A stretch of DNA of 64,000 nucleotides, taken from CBDBZL01 sp965213545. GTDB taxonomy: Bacteria; Pseudomonadota; Alphaproteobacteria; Sphingomonadales; Sphingomonadaceae. The position numbers and the translations under genes were made by a program. Each line of letters begins with the position of its first letter. Position 1 is the first letter of the stretch. Of this stretch, positions 40,568-49,561 are shown piece after piece. The notes under the pieces were generated by a model. That model searched no databases and was not told where the DNA came from. It saw nothing but the letters and a program-made list of their open reading frames with translations. The DNA lies in contig CBDBZL010000002.1 in NCBI GenBank assembly GCA_965213545.1, positions 1,674,001 through 1,738,000 of the forward strand. The letters are read 5' to 3'.

Positions 40568-42139
40568 TCATTCCCACTCGATCGTGCCCGGCGGTTTGCT
40601 GGTATAATCATAAACCACGCGGTTGATGCCGGCGACCTCGTTGACGATGCGTGTCGCCACGCGGCTGAGGAAGCCGGCGTCGAACGGGTAGACATCTGCG
40701 GTCATCCCGTCGGTCGAGGTGACCGCGCGCAGGGCACACACATTCTCGTAGGTGCGCCCGTCGCCCATCACCCCCACGCTCCTGACCGGCAGCAGCACGG
40801 CGAAAGCCTGCCAGATCGCGTCGTACAAGCCGGCGGTGCGGATCTCCTCCAGATAGATCGCATCAGCCTTGCGCAGGATATCACAGCGCTCCTTCGTCAC
40901 CTCGCCCGGAATGCGGATGGCCAGGCCAGGGCCGGGGAACGGATGGCGGCCGACGAAAGCTTGCGGCAGGCCCAGCTCGCGGCCCAGGTCGCGCACCTCG
41001 TCCTTGAACAATTCGCGCAAGGGTTCGACCAGCTTCATGTCCATCCGCTCGGGCAGGCCACCGACATTGTGGTGGCTCTTGATGGTCACCGAAGGTCCGC
41101 CGGTATGGCTGACGCTCTCGATGACGTCGGGATAGAGTGTGCCCTGGGCCAGGAAATCGGCGCCGCCCATCGCTTTGGCCTCGGCCTCGAACACCTCGAC
41201 GAAGGTGCGGCCGATGAACTTGCGCTTGGCCTCGGGGTCGGTCACGCCCGCGAGCCCGTCCAGGAACAGCGCTTCGACTTGCTTGTGCACCAGCGGGATG
41301 TTGTAGGCGCCGCGAAACAGCGCGATCACCTGTTCCGCCTCGCCGGCGCGGAGCAGGCCGTGGTCGACGAACACGCAGGTAAGCTGCTCGGCGCCCGAAT
41401 CCTTGAGCGCTTCGTGGATGAGCACCGCGGCCACCGCGCTGTCAACACCCCCCGACAGCCCGCAGATCACCCGGCCCTTGCCGACCTGTTCGCGAATTTC
41501 GGCAACCTTCGACAGGCGGAACTCGGCCATGGTCCAATCGCCGCCGAGGCCACAGACATGACGCGCGAAGTTGGCGATCAGCCGCGCGCCGTCGGGCGTA
41601 TGGAACACCTCGGGGTGGAACTGGGTGCCGTAAAAGCGGCGCTCGTCATCGGCGATGAGCGCGTATTGCGCGCCCTCGCTGGTCGCCACCGTGCGAAAGC
41701 CCGGTGCCAGCTTGGTCACCTTGTCGCCGTGGCTCATCCATACCTGGTGCCGCTCGCCAAGCTGCCACAACCCGTCGAACAGCACGCATTCCTCGGTTAC
41801 CTCAAGGAACGCGCGGCCGAACTCGCCCATCTCATAACTGGTGATGGCGCCGCCCAATTGCCGTATCATCGCCTGCTGGCCGTAGCAGATGCCAAGGACG
41901 GGGACGCCGGCGGTGTAGAAGCTTTCGGGCGGCAGCGGCGGTTCGGCATCATTGACGCTGGCGGGGCCACCCGAAAGGATGATGCCCTTGGGGGCCAGCC
42001 GGGCGAAACTTTCCTCAGCATGGCCATAGGGCACGATCTCGCTATAGACCCCCGCCTCGCGCACCCGGCGCGCGATAAGCTGGGTCACCTGGCTGCCGAA
42101 ATCGACGATGAGGATGGAATCGGGGGCGTGCTCGTCCAT
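40568..42139 (-). CDS. guaA: GMP synthase, glutamine-hydrolysing
   Basis: 523 residues from the ATG at 42139, which gives MDEHAPDSILIVDFGSQVTQ, the family N-terminus; the open frame upstream is not part of it. It converts XMP to GMP using glutamine and ATP. The amidotransferase domain has Cys85 (GICYGQQ) and the His/Glu pair in GTQFHPEVFHT (~175). The ATP pyrophosphatase P-loop is GLSGGVDSAV (~228), and the dimerisation domain ends GTIEWE. It is divergent from gyrB across 212 bases. Confidence 0.97.
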   Translation of the reverse strand: MDEHAPDSILIVDFGSQVTQLIARRVREAGVYSEIVPYGHAEESFARLAPKGIILSGGPASVNDAEPPLPPESFYTAGVPVLGICYGQQAMIRQLGGAITSYEMGEFGRAFLEVTEECVLFDGLWQLGERHQVWMSHGDKVTKLAPGFRTVATSEGAQYALIADDERRFYGTQFHPEVFHTPDGARLIANFARHVCGLGGDWTMAEFRLSKVAEIREQVGKGRVICGLSGGVDSAVAAVLIHEALKDSGAEQLTCVFVDHGLLRAGEAEQVIALFRGAYNIPLVHKQVEALFLDGLAGVTDPEAKRKFIGRTFVEVFEAEAKAMGGADFLAQGTLYPDVIESVSHTGGPSVTIKSHHNVGGLPERMDMKLVEPLRELFKDEVRDLGRELGLPQAFVGRHPFPGPGLAIRIPGEVTKERCDILRKADAIYLEEIRTAGLYDAIWQAFAVLLPVRSVGVMGDGRTYENVCALRAVTSTDGMTADVYPFDAGFLSRVATRIVNEVAGINRVVYDYTSKPPGTIEWE

Positions 42140-42351
42140 AAGCGGCGCGTTTGGCCCGGGGGGCCTTAGCTGTCCAGCCTCGCCCGGCAGGCCGCTGAAT
42201 TTGCCTTCGCTAAGCAGCACGGCAATGCGCTCGCCACCACCTTCGACGCTTGCCCCGCCGGGTCCGACCCAATGCTCGGCCCAATGCTCGGCGCGGACAA
42301 GCCTGTGGATCGCCGGGCGGCGAACTTTCCTTATGCGGCTGCGATTCCTAT

Positions 42352-44913
42352 ATGTCGCAGATGGCAAGCAATCCTTCCGACACCCCCCGCAAATCGAACG
42401 GCTACGGCGCCGAGAGCATCAAGGTCTTGAAGGGCCTGGATGCGGTGAGGAAGCGGCCGGGGATGTATATCGGCGATACCGACGATGGCTCGGGTCTGCA
42501 CCACATGGTGTTCGAGGTTTCGGACAACGCGATTGACGAGGCGCTCGCTGGGCATTGCGACCGGGTGCTGATCGAGCTCAACCCCGACGGATCGGTCAGC
42601 GTGGAGGACAATGGCCGCGGCATCCCGGTGGATATCCACGCGGGCGAAGGCATTTCGGCGGCCGAGGTCATCATGACCCAGCTGCATGCGGGCGGCAAGT
42701 TCGAGAACACCAGCGAGGACAATGCCTACAAGGTCTCGGGCGGGCTGCACGGCGTGGGCGTCTCGGTGGTCAACGCGCTATCCGAATGGCTCGAGCTGAT
42801 CGTGTGGCGCGACGGGCAGGAGCACCGGATGCGCTTCGAGCATGGCAATGCGGTGGCGCCGCTTGCCGTGCATGGCGACGTGGCCGGCGACAAGAGCGGT
42901 ACGCGCGTCACCTTCCTGCCGTCCGAGCGCACGTTCAAGAACGTGACCGAGTTCGATTTCGAGAAGCTGGAGCACCGCTATCGCGAGCTGGCCTTCCTCA
43001 ATTCGGGTGTGCGGATCGTGCTGCGCGACCGGCGCGGCGAGGAGCCGGTCGAGCACGAGCTGTTCTACGAGGGGGGCATCGCCGCCTTCGTCAAGTATCT
43101 CGACCGCAACAAGCAGCCGCTGGTGGCCGAGCCCGTGGCGATCTCGGCCGAGAAGGAGGGGATCGGCATCGAGGTTTCGCTCGAATGGAACGATTCCTAC
43201 TACGAGAACGTGCTCGCCTTCACCAACAACATCCCCCAGCGCGATGGCGGAACGCATATCGCCGCTTTCCGCGCTGCGCTGACCCGCACGCTCAACAACT
43301 ATGCCGAGCGGACAGGGGTGATGAAGAAGGAGCGCGTCTCGCTGACCGGTGAGGACATGCGCGAGGGGCTGACCGCGATCGTCAGCGTCAAGCTGCCCGA
43401 TCCCAAGTTCTCCAGCCAGACCAAGGACAAGCTGGTCAGCTCCGAGGTGCGCCAACCGCTGGAAGCGCTGATGAGCGAGAAGATGAGCGAATGGCTGGAG
43501 GAAAACCCGGCCGATGCCAAGGCGATTATCCAAAAGATCATCGATGCCGCGGCGGCGCGCGAGGCGGCCAAGAAGGCGCGCGAGATGAGCCGCAAGGGGG
43601 CGATGAGCATCGCCTCGCTGCCAGGCAAGCTGGCCGATTGCCAGGAGCGCGACGCCGCCAAGGCCGAGCTGTTCCTGGTCGAGGGCGATTCTGCGGGCGG
43701 TTCGGCGAAGCAGGGGCGCGATAGAAAGACACAGGCGATCCTGCCGCTGAAGGGCAAAATCCTCAATGTCGAGCGCGCCCGGTTCGACCGGATCATCTCG
43801 TCCAAGGAGGTGGGCACGCTGATCCAGGCGATGGGCACCGGCATCCGCGACGAGTTCGACCTGGGCAAGCTCCGATATCACAAGATCGTCATCATGACCG
43901 ATGCCGATGTCGACGGCGCGCATATCCGCACGCTGCTGCTCACCTTCTTCCACCGCCAAATGCCCGAGATCATCCGCGCGGGTCACCTGTTCATCGCCCA
44001 GCCGCCGCTGTTCAAGGTCGCCAAGGGGCGCAGCGAGGTCTATCTCAAGGACCAGCCGGCGCTCGACCGTTACCTGGTCGATGCCGGGCTTGCCGAACGC
44101 ATGCTGGAAAGCGAGGTGGGGGCGCGCTCGGGCGGGGACTTGCGCGAACTGGTCGAACAGGCGCTGCTGCTGCGCAACCTGCTCGCCTTCGCGCCGCGCA
44201 AATATGACAGCGGCGTGGTGGAAGCGATGGCGCTGGCGGGCGTGTTCGATCCGCAGGCGGGCGCGCAGCTGGGCGAGCGTCTGGAGCGGGCGGCGGCGCT
44301 GCTCCAGATGGGCGATCCCGAAGCGCGCTGGCAGGCGAGCGTGACCGAGGCAGGCGTGCGCTTCAGTCGGGTGTGGCGCGGGGTCACCGATGTCCATCCG
44401 ATCGAGGCCAAGTTCCTCGAAAGCGCGGAAGCGCGGAAGCTGCACACCCGCGCTGCGGGCCAGGCCGAGGCCTATACCGCCCCTGCCCGGTTGGTGAAGG
44501 GCGGTGCCGGGCAGGGGGAAGCCGCTATGTCGGAACCCGAGGTCGCAAGCGAGGACGAGGCTGTCTCGGGCGCCGACGGCGGGTCCGGCGATGCGCAGGC
44601 GGCGCGGCCGGGCGGCGGGGCGGCTCGCGATGGCCAGGGCGCGATCACCCGGCCCACCCAGCTGCTCGACGCGGTGTTCGCCGCCGGGCGCAAGGGGCTG
44701 TCGGTCCAGCGTTACAAGGGCTTGGGTGAAATGAACGCCGAGCAGTTGTGGGAAACCACGCTCGACCCGGACAATCGCGCGCTGCTTCAAGTCAAAGTGG
44801 AGGATGCCGACGTCACCGACGAGATCTTCACCCGTCTGATGGGTGACATCGTCGAGCCGCGTCGCGAGTTCATCCAGACCAACGCCTTGAGCGTGGCCAA
44901 TCTCGATGTGTGA
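42352..44913 (+). CDS. gyrB: DNA gyrase subunit B
   Basis: 853 residues from the ATG at 42352. With GyrA it introduces negative supercoils. Domains in order: GHKL ATPase (EVSDNAIDEALAG, PGMYIGDT), transducer, TOPRIM with EGDSAGGSAKQGRDRKTQAIL (~442) and DADVDGAHIRT (~519), a proteobacterial-type insertion of ~200 residues, then QRYKGLGEMNAEQLWETTLD (~785). The last ~55 residues of the insertion (44480-44650) are low-complexity Ala/Gly/Glu/Asp, for example SGADGGSGDAQAARPGGGAA, a more extreme form than I expect for the insert. All catalytic parts are intact. Confidence 0.97.
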   Translation: MSQMASNPSDTPRKSNGYGAESIKVLKGLDAVRKRPGMYIGDTDDGSGLHHMVFEVSDNAIDEALAGHCDRVLIELNPDGSVSVEDNGRGIPVDIHAGEGISAAEVIMTQLHAGGKFENTSEDNAYKVSGGLHGVGVSVVNALSEWLELIVWRDGQEHRMRFEHGNAVAPLAVHGDVAGDKSGTRVTFLPSERTFKNVTEFDFEKLEHRYRELAFLNSGVRIVLRDRRGEEPVEHELFYEGGIAAFVKYLDRNKQPLVAEPVAISAEKEGIGIEVSLEWNDSYYENVLAFTNNIPQRDGGTHIAAFRAALTRTLNNYAERTGVMKKERVSLTGEDMREGLTAIVSVKLPDPKFSSQTKDKLVSSEVRQPLEALMSEKMSEWLEENPADAKAIIQKIIDAAAAREAAKKAREMSRKGAMSIASLPGKLADCQERDAAKAELFLVEGDSAGGSAKQGRDRKTQAILPLKGKILNVERARFDRIISSKEVGTLIQAMGTGIRDEFDLGKLRYHKIVIMTDADVDGAHIRTLLLTFFHRQMPEIIRAGHLFIAQPPLFKVAKGRSEVYLKDQPALDRYLVDAGLAERMLESEVGARSGGDLRELVEQALLLRNLLAFAPRKYDSGVVEAMALAGVFDPQAGAQLGERLERAAALLQMGDPEARWQASVTEAGVRFSRVWRGVTDVHPIEAKFLESAEARKLHTRAAGQAEAYTAPARLVKGGAGQGEAAMSEPEVASEDEAVSGADGGSGDAQAARPGGGAARDGQGAITRPTQLLDAVFAAGRKGLSVQRYKGLGEMNAEQLWETTLDPDNRALLQVKVEDADVTDEIFTRLMGDIVEPRREFIQTNALSVANLDV

Positions 44914-44959
44914 GGTGTGCTGCGGCTAGCGACCGGTCCCGTGCGAATTGTATGAGCGA

Positions 44960-45562
44960 TCAGCGGGTGGTGGCGGCACCCGGCGTTTGCATGCCCTGAG
45001 GCATGACCGGAGGTAAGGGCATGTTCACGCCAGCCTCGGCGATCATCTCGTCGAACAAGGTGCCGAAATGCTTCATCGCCCGGCGCAATTCCTCGGTGGT
45101 GGCCTCGCCGCGCGGACGCATGACGATCTCGTGGCCGGTGCGGTAATGGCGCGCGGTCTCGGCGTGGTGCACCGTCAGGTCCTCGTAGCGCCGGTCGAAG
45201 TCCGCCATCGGAAAGCCGCGCGTCTCCAGCATCGAGGTCAATGTGCGGTCAGCATGAAGCGCGGCTTCCACCGGACTGTCGACGAACAGCGCTTTCACCT
45301 CATGCCACTCGCCGCTGAACCGGTCGCGTTCCTCGGGGGTGAGCGAGCGGACGGAAAGATCGGCCACGCGTTTCTCACGCGCGGCCAGGTTGGCTTCGGC
45401 CGCGCTCCTGCCCCCCGCGGCCTGGACCGTGCGATCATATTCATCGCCATAGCGTGCGCGCAGCATGTCGCTGCGCCGCCGCCGCATCATCCACCAGACC
45501 ACCAGCGCCACCAGCACCGTCAGACCAACGAGGGCCAGGATCACGGTTTCAGTGTTGAACAT
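44960..45562 (-). CDS. Membrane-anchored protein of unknown function
   Basis: 200 residues from the ATG at 45562, which has AGGAGGG at proper spacing; an earlier start is possible but less well placed. One N-terminal membrane helix (VILALVGLTVLVALVVWWMM) is followed by four Arg, so the rest is cytoplasmic. That part is charged and helical: MLRARYGDEYDRTVQAAGG, then SLTPEERDRFSGEWHEVKALFVD and a second helical segment. The pattern (TPEERxRFxxxW...FVDxPxxAxxxAD) recurs in similarly anchored small proteins of several phyla, but no function is known to me. Confidence 0.75.
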   Translation of the reverse strand: MFNTETVILALVGLTVLVALVVWWMMRRRRSDMLRARYGDEYDRTVQAAGGRSAAEANLAAREKRVADLSVRSLTPEERDRFSGEWHEVKALFVDSPVEAALHADRTLTSMLETRGFPMADFDRRYEDLTVHHAETARHYRTGHEIVMRPRGEATTEELRRAMKHFGTLFDEMIAEAGVNMPLPPVMPQGMQTPGAATTR

Positions 45563-45670
45563 CGCACCCTCCTGGCAGCATCGGCACGTCAACTTCGACC
45601 ATGATCAGCATAGCGGCGCTTCTGGCCTGCAAGGCGTCGTGTTGACGGGATTCGCGCCTGCGCCGTCGCG

Positions 45671-46228
45671 TCAATCGGCCGGAACGCGCTCCTGCTCGGC
45701 GTCCGAAACGGGCGCATCGCGCTGGGCGGGCTCCTCTTCGCCGTTCTCCAGGATGATCGCCTGCCCAGTGGCGGTGGGATCGCGCCGATATTGCATCGCA
45801 GCGCTGATCTGGTCGGCGCGCGTATCGGCATCCGCCAGACGATAGACCGCGCCTTCCGCAACACCGAAATAAGCCGACTCCCCATCCATGTCCTTGATCT
45901 GGATGCGGCGGTTATCCGCCATCCGCTGGAAGGCGCCGGTGCTCTCAGCGCCGCTGGGGGCGACATAGCGATAGGTGCCCGCCAGAGGATCGAAGCTGAT
46001 CCGCTCCATCCCCTCGGCCGCCTGGCGGACATAGGTGCCACCAAAATCGACCTCGTCGAGCGCATCCTGCGGTACTTCGGGAAGCAGATCGGTATCGGGA
46101 TCGAGATCGCTGATCCGCGTGTTCATTGGCACCGCCTGCACCTCATCGGCGGGCGTGGTGTTGCCGCACCCGGCCAGAAGCGCGGCTGCTGCGGTTATCG
46201 CAAGGGCGGGCGGAAGGACGCGGCGCAT
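45671..46228 (-). CDS. Lipoprotein A of a paralogous pair, unknown function
   Basis: 185 residues. A lipobox (AAALLAGCGN) places it in the envelope. Its domain (~60-150) reads VDFGGTYVRQAAEGMERISF, AGTYRYVAPSG, then DMDGESAYFGVAEGAVYRLADA, and is clearly related to the gene at 46297-46746 (both have a DF[GS]GTY start, an AGTY-Y-[VP] turn, and an AEGA/ADGA-[VL]YRL end). A C-terminal acidic tail (~35 residues) is specific to this copy. I know no family for the domain; by its short strands it looks like a small beta structure. Confidence 0.75.
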   Translation of the reverse strand: MRRVLPPALAITAAAALLAGCGNTTPADEVQAVPMNTRISDLDPDTDLLPEVPQDALDEVDFGGTYVRQAAEGMERISFDPLAGTYRYVAPSGAESTGAFQRMADNRRIQIKDMDGESAYFGVAEGAVYRLADADTRADQISAAMQYRRDPTATGQAIILENGEEEPAQRDAPVSDAEQERVPAD

Positions 46229-46296
46229 AAACTTATCTCCTCGATCCGCCCCTTTATAGGGCGTGCGGCGCGGCTCCGAAAGGACGGACGAACGGC

Positions 46297-46746
46297 CTAT
46301 CCGCCGTCACGCACCATCACGCTGCCGGCCGAGACATCGTCATACGCGCTGTCTTCCCCACCAAGGCGATAAAGCGCACCGTCGGCAAGCGAGAAATAGC
46401 CCGGTCGGTCGCCGAATTCCTCGACCATGATGCGGCTTTCATCGAGCGTCTCGAACGTGCCTTCCTGCGCGTTGCCCGCCGGGCCGACATAGGTATAGGT
46501 TCCCGCCTCTTTGTCGAGGATGAGCTGGGTTTGCGAGCCATCGAGCCCGGTCATGGTGTAGGTGCCGGAGAAATCGAGCGTTTCAACCCCGCCTTCGACC
46601 GGCTCGGGCAGCTCGTCGAGCGTGGTGGCTGCCTCCAGACCCATTCCCGGAGCGTCCACGGCGACATCTTCCTGCGTGATCGGCCCCTCGCCGCAGGCGG
46701 CGAGCAGGGCAAGCGGGAACGAGGCGGCGATGATGGCAGTGCGCAT
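46297..46746 (-). CDS. Lipoprotein B of a paralogous pair, unknown function
   Basis: 149 residues, lipobox LALLAACGEG. Domain from ~residue 58: LDFSGTYTMTGLDGSQTQLI, AGTYTYVGPAGNAQEGTFET, then RPGYFSLADGALYRLGGED. It aligns end to end with the domain of the gene 68 bases downstream, so the pair arose by duplication and has since diverged. The two are probably cotranscribed, downstream of mccB on the same strand. Function is unknown. Confidence 0.75.
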   Translation of the reverse strand: MRTAIIAASFPLALLAACGEGPITQEDVAVDAPGMGLEAATTLDELPEPVEGGVETLDFSGTYTMTGLDGSQTQLILDKEAGTYTYVGPAGNAQEGTFETLDESRIMVEEFGDRPGYFSLADGALYRLGGEDSAYDDVSAGSVMVRDGG

Positions 46747-46823
46747 GGGGCTTGAAATCTCCTGTTGGCTTGCTGACGAAACGGGGGCGCGGGCGAACCG
46801 GTTCCGCCGGTGCTGTCACATCG

Positions 46824-48422
46824 CTACATGCGGAACACACCGAAGCGCGGGTGCGGGGCAATCGGGGCCTCGAGACAGGCGGCGAGCGCCAGGCCGAGCA
46901 CGTCGCGCGTCTGGACGGGATCGATGATGCCATCATCCCACAGCCGGGCGGTGGCGTAATAGGGACTGCCCTCTTCCTCGTATTTCGCGCGGATCGGGTC
47001 CTTGAAGGCTTCGGCCTCTTGCCTACTCCAGGTATCGGCGTCGCGGTGGACGGTGGCGAGCACCGATGCCGCCTGTTCGCCGCCCATCACGCTGATCCGC
47101 GCATTGGGCCAGGTGAACAGGAAGCGGGGGGAATAGGCGCGCCCGCACATCCCGTAATTGCCCGCGCCGAAGCTGCCGCCGATCACCACCGTGAGCTTGG
47201 GCACCTGCGCGCATGCGACCGCGGTGACCAGCTTGGCGCCGTGCTTGGCGATGCCCTCTGCCTCGTATTTCCCGCCGACCATGAAGCCCGAGATGTTCTG
47301 CAGGAATAGCAGCGGAATGGCGCGCTGGCAGGCAACCTCGATGAAATGGGCGCCCTTTAGAGCAGACTCGGAGAACAGCACGCCATTATTGGCCAGGATC
47401 GCCACCTCCATCCCCCAGATGCGGGCGAAGCCGCAGACCAGGGCGGAGCCGTAGAGCGCCTTGAACTCGTGGAACTCGGAGGCGTCGACCAGCCGGGCGA
47501 TGACCTCGTGCACATCATAGGGCGCGCGCACGTCATCGGGGATGATGGCGTAGAGCTCGTCGGCGTCGAACTTGGGCGGGCGCGGATCGGCGTGTCCTCG
47601 CGCTTCTCGCCCCGGCCCGAGATGCGAGACGATATCGCGCAAGATAGTCAGCGCATGCTCGTCGTTCTCGGCCAGGTGGTCGACTACGCCTGATTTCTTC
47701 GCATGGAGATCGCCGCCGCCCAGTGCTTCGGAGCTGATCTGTTCGCCCGTCGCCGCCTTTACGAGGGGCGGACCGGCCAGGAAGATGGTGCCCTGGTCGC
47801 GCACGATGACGCTCTCATCGCTCATCGCCGGGACATAGGCGCCGCCCGCGGTGCAGCTGCCCATGACACAGGCGATCTGCGGGATCTGCAGGGCGGACAT
47901 GTTCGCCTGGTTGTAGAAGATGCGGCCGAAATGGTCGCGATCGGGGAAGACCTCGGCCTGATGCGGCAGGTTGGCGCCGCCGCTGTCGACCAGGTAGATG
48001 CATGGCAACCGGTTGTCCTGCGCAATCTCCTGCGCGCGCAGGTGCTTCTTCACGGTCAGCGGATAATAGGTGCCGCCCTTCACCGTGGCGTCATTGGCGA
48101 TGAGCATGGCCTGCCGGCCCGAGACCCGGCCGATCCCGGTGATGAGCCCCGCGCCGGGCACCTCGTCGTCATACAATCCGCCCGCCGCCAGCTGCCCGAT
48201 CTCGAGGAAGGGCGAGCCGGGATCGAGCAGCCGCTCCACCCGCTCGCGGGGTAGCAGCTTGCCGCGGCCGGTATGGCGCTCGCGCGAGCGCTGCGAACCG
48301 CCCAGCGCGGCCTTGGCGACACGCGCGCGCAACGCCTGGGCCAGCGCGCGGTTATGCGCAGCGCGCGCCCGCGCCTCGGGGCTTTCGAGATCGAGCTTGG
48401 AAGTGAGCACGGGCGCGGCCAT
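46824..48422 (-). CDS. mccB: 3-methylcrotonyl-CoA carboxylase, carboxyltransferase (beta) subunit
   Basis: 532 residues. It transfers CO2 from biotin on the alpha subunit to 3-methylcrotonyl-CoA in leucine breakdown. Conserved acyl-CoA and carboxybiotin site segments are CIYLVDSGGANLPHQAEVFP, ANNGVLFSESALKGAHFIE, ISGFMVGGKYEAEGIAKHGA and GGSFGAGNYGMCGRAYSPRF. These match MccB more closely than propionyl-CoA carboxylase (its FPD and SGGANLP). The biotinylated partner mccA is not next to it here. The ivd gene lies two genes upstream on the same strand, which supports the pathway assignment. Confidence 0.92.
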   Translation of the reverse strand: MAAPVLTSKLDLESPEARARAAHNRALAQALRARVAKAALGGSQRSRERHTGRGKLLPRERVERLLDPGSPFLEIGQLAAGGLYDDEVPGAGLITGIGRVSGRQAMLIANDATVKGGTYYPLTVKKHLRAQEIAQDNRLPCIYLVDSGGANLPHQAEVFPDRDHFGRIFYNQANMSALQIPQIACVMGSCTAGGAYVPAMSDESVIVRDQGTIFLAGPPLVKAATGEQISSEALGGGDLHAKKSGVVDHLAENDEHALTILRDIVSHLGPGREARGHADPRPPKFDADELYAIIPDDVRAPYDVHEVIARLVDASEFHEFKALYGSALVCGFARIWGMEVAILANNGVLFSESALKGAHFIEVACQRAIPLLFLQNISGFMVGGKYEAEGIAKHGAKLVTAVACAQVPKLTVVIGGSFGAGNYGMCGRAYSPRFLFTWPNARISVMGGEQAASVLATVHRDADTWSRQEAEAFKDPIRAKYEEEGSPYYATARLWDDGIIDPVQTRDVLGLALAACLEAPIAPHPRFGVFRM

Positions 48423-48544
48423 GCCGGCGCTAGATCACCAATTGCGCCCGCTTGGCAAGCCGTCGCACGACCGGGCCGGATAACCCGGCGAGCGTCGGGC
48501 GCAGGCACATATGGGCGCGGGGACATATGGGAGCGGCATCCGCC

Positions 48545-48596
48545 CCGATCAGATCAGGGCAACCCGATCAGAACCGGGCAACGCAATCAGAACAGG
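48545..48596. repeat. Three imperfect ~18-base tandem units
   Basis: Units CCGATCAGATCAGGGCAA, CCGATCAGAACCGGGCAA and CGCAATCAGAACAGG follow each other with one spacer base, at the 3' end of the dioxygenase gene and just into its last codons. They are too few and too short to be a CRISPR or a typical REP cluster. Confidence 0.6.
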
Positions 48597-49447
48597 CGTG
48601 CCCGGGGGAAGCAGGTTTGCTGTTCGGGGGAGAGCAGCGCCATCAGCTCCTTTTGCGTGCGCTCGAGCAGCCGGGCACCGCGATAGACCTGGACCGGCCG
48701 CCGCGTCGTATAGCTGAAGGTGATCGACATGCGCTCACGCACGGTGGGTGGGCGGGCGCGGTGGAACAGGTTGGTGCCATCGAAGAACAGCGCGTCGCCT
48801 GCATCGGCAGGACAGCACACCCACTGCTCGGGCGGGACCACCGCCGCCATTGCCTCATCCGCCACATAGCCGGTGCGATAGGCCAGCGCCTTGCGCGCCG
48901 CCCGGCTGAGCGCCTCGGGCAGCACCTCGAGCGGCCCGTCATCGGGCGAGACATCATTGAGATAGATCAGCACCCGCAGCATCCTCAGGTCCTCGACATC
49001 GAAGTGCCACCGCCTGGTGCCACCGCCCGGCGCCACCCGCTCGACCTTCATCATTGCCCCCAGATAGAGGCAGGGCTCCTCGAGATAGGCGTGAACCGCG
49101 GCGAGCAGGGGCGGGGAAAGGCCGAGAAGGTAGATATCGGGCAAAGCCGTCGCGAGCGCCTGGGGCGGCAGCAGCTCGGCGGGGAACGGCCAGCCATCCG
49201 CGCATTGCGAGACGAGCTGGCCGATCCGCGCCCGCCCTGCTTCGCCCAGCAACTGATCGAGCGCATCGAAGGGAACCCGCGCCATCGCGCCCCCGGCCAG
49301 CGTCTCGCCATAGGCCCCTGCGGGCATGGGAGGCACGGCCGCGCCATCGCGCGCATGCCGGCGACGACCTATCCCGGTCAACGCGTACAGACGACGCGAC
49401 ACGGCCGCCCGGTCGACGGCATGATTGATCCAGTCCGCCGCCCGCAT
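48587..49447 (-). CDS. Phytanoyl-CoA dioxygenase (PhyH)-like Fe(II)/2-oxoglutarate oxygenase
   Basis: 286 residues. The iron ligands are His148 and Asp150 (WHFDVED) and His229 (LFHRARPP), with an Arg nine to ten residues later for 2-oxoglutarate (VRERMSITFSY). The double-stranded beta-helix runs from ~125 to 245 and includes RVLIYLNDVSPDDGPLEVLP, typical of PhyH proteins. The substrate is unknown. It sits between ivd and mccB on the same strand, so an acyl-CoA or an intermediate of branched-chain acid metabolism is one possibility, but the location may be incidental. Confidence 0.82.
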   Translation of the reverse strand: MRAADWINHAVDRAAVSRRLYALTGIGRRRHARDGAAVPPMPAGAYGETLAGGAMARVPFDALDQLLGEAGRARIGQLVSQCADGWPFPAELLPPQALATALPDIYLLGLSPPLLAAVHAYLEEPCLYLGAMMKVERVAPGGGTRRWHFDVEDLRMLRVLIYLNDVSPDDGPLEVLPEALSRAARKALAYRTGYVADEAMAAVVPPEQWVCCPADAGDALFFDGTNLFHRARPPTVRERMSITFSYTTRRPVQVYRGARLLERTQKELMALLSPEQQTCFPRARLF

Positions 49448-49561
49448 GACTTGGTTGGTTCTCGCATAGCCCGCGATGGGCCTTAGCTAACTTGTATTAA
49501 AACTTTCCTTCCAAGCATAGAGCCCGGTTAAGAGAACCGCCGGAACGTGCGGAAAGCGCGC

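Noticed and set aside
42778..44790. Open frame of 670 codons antisense to gyrB
   Set aside because: Opposite an intact gyrB, without recognisable motifs.
48545..48596. Possible mini-CRISPR array
   Set aside because: Units are contiguous without spacers, only three, and no cas genes are in the window.
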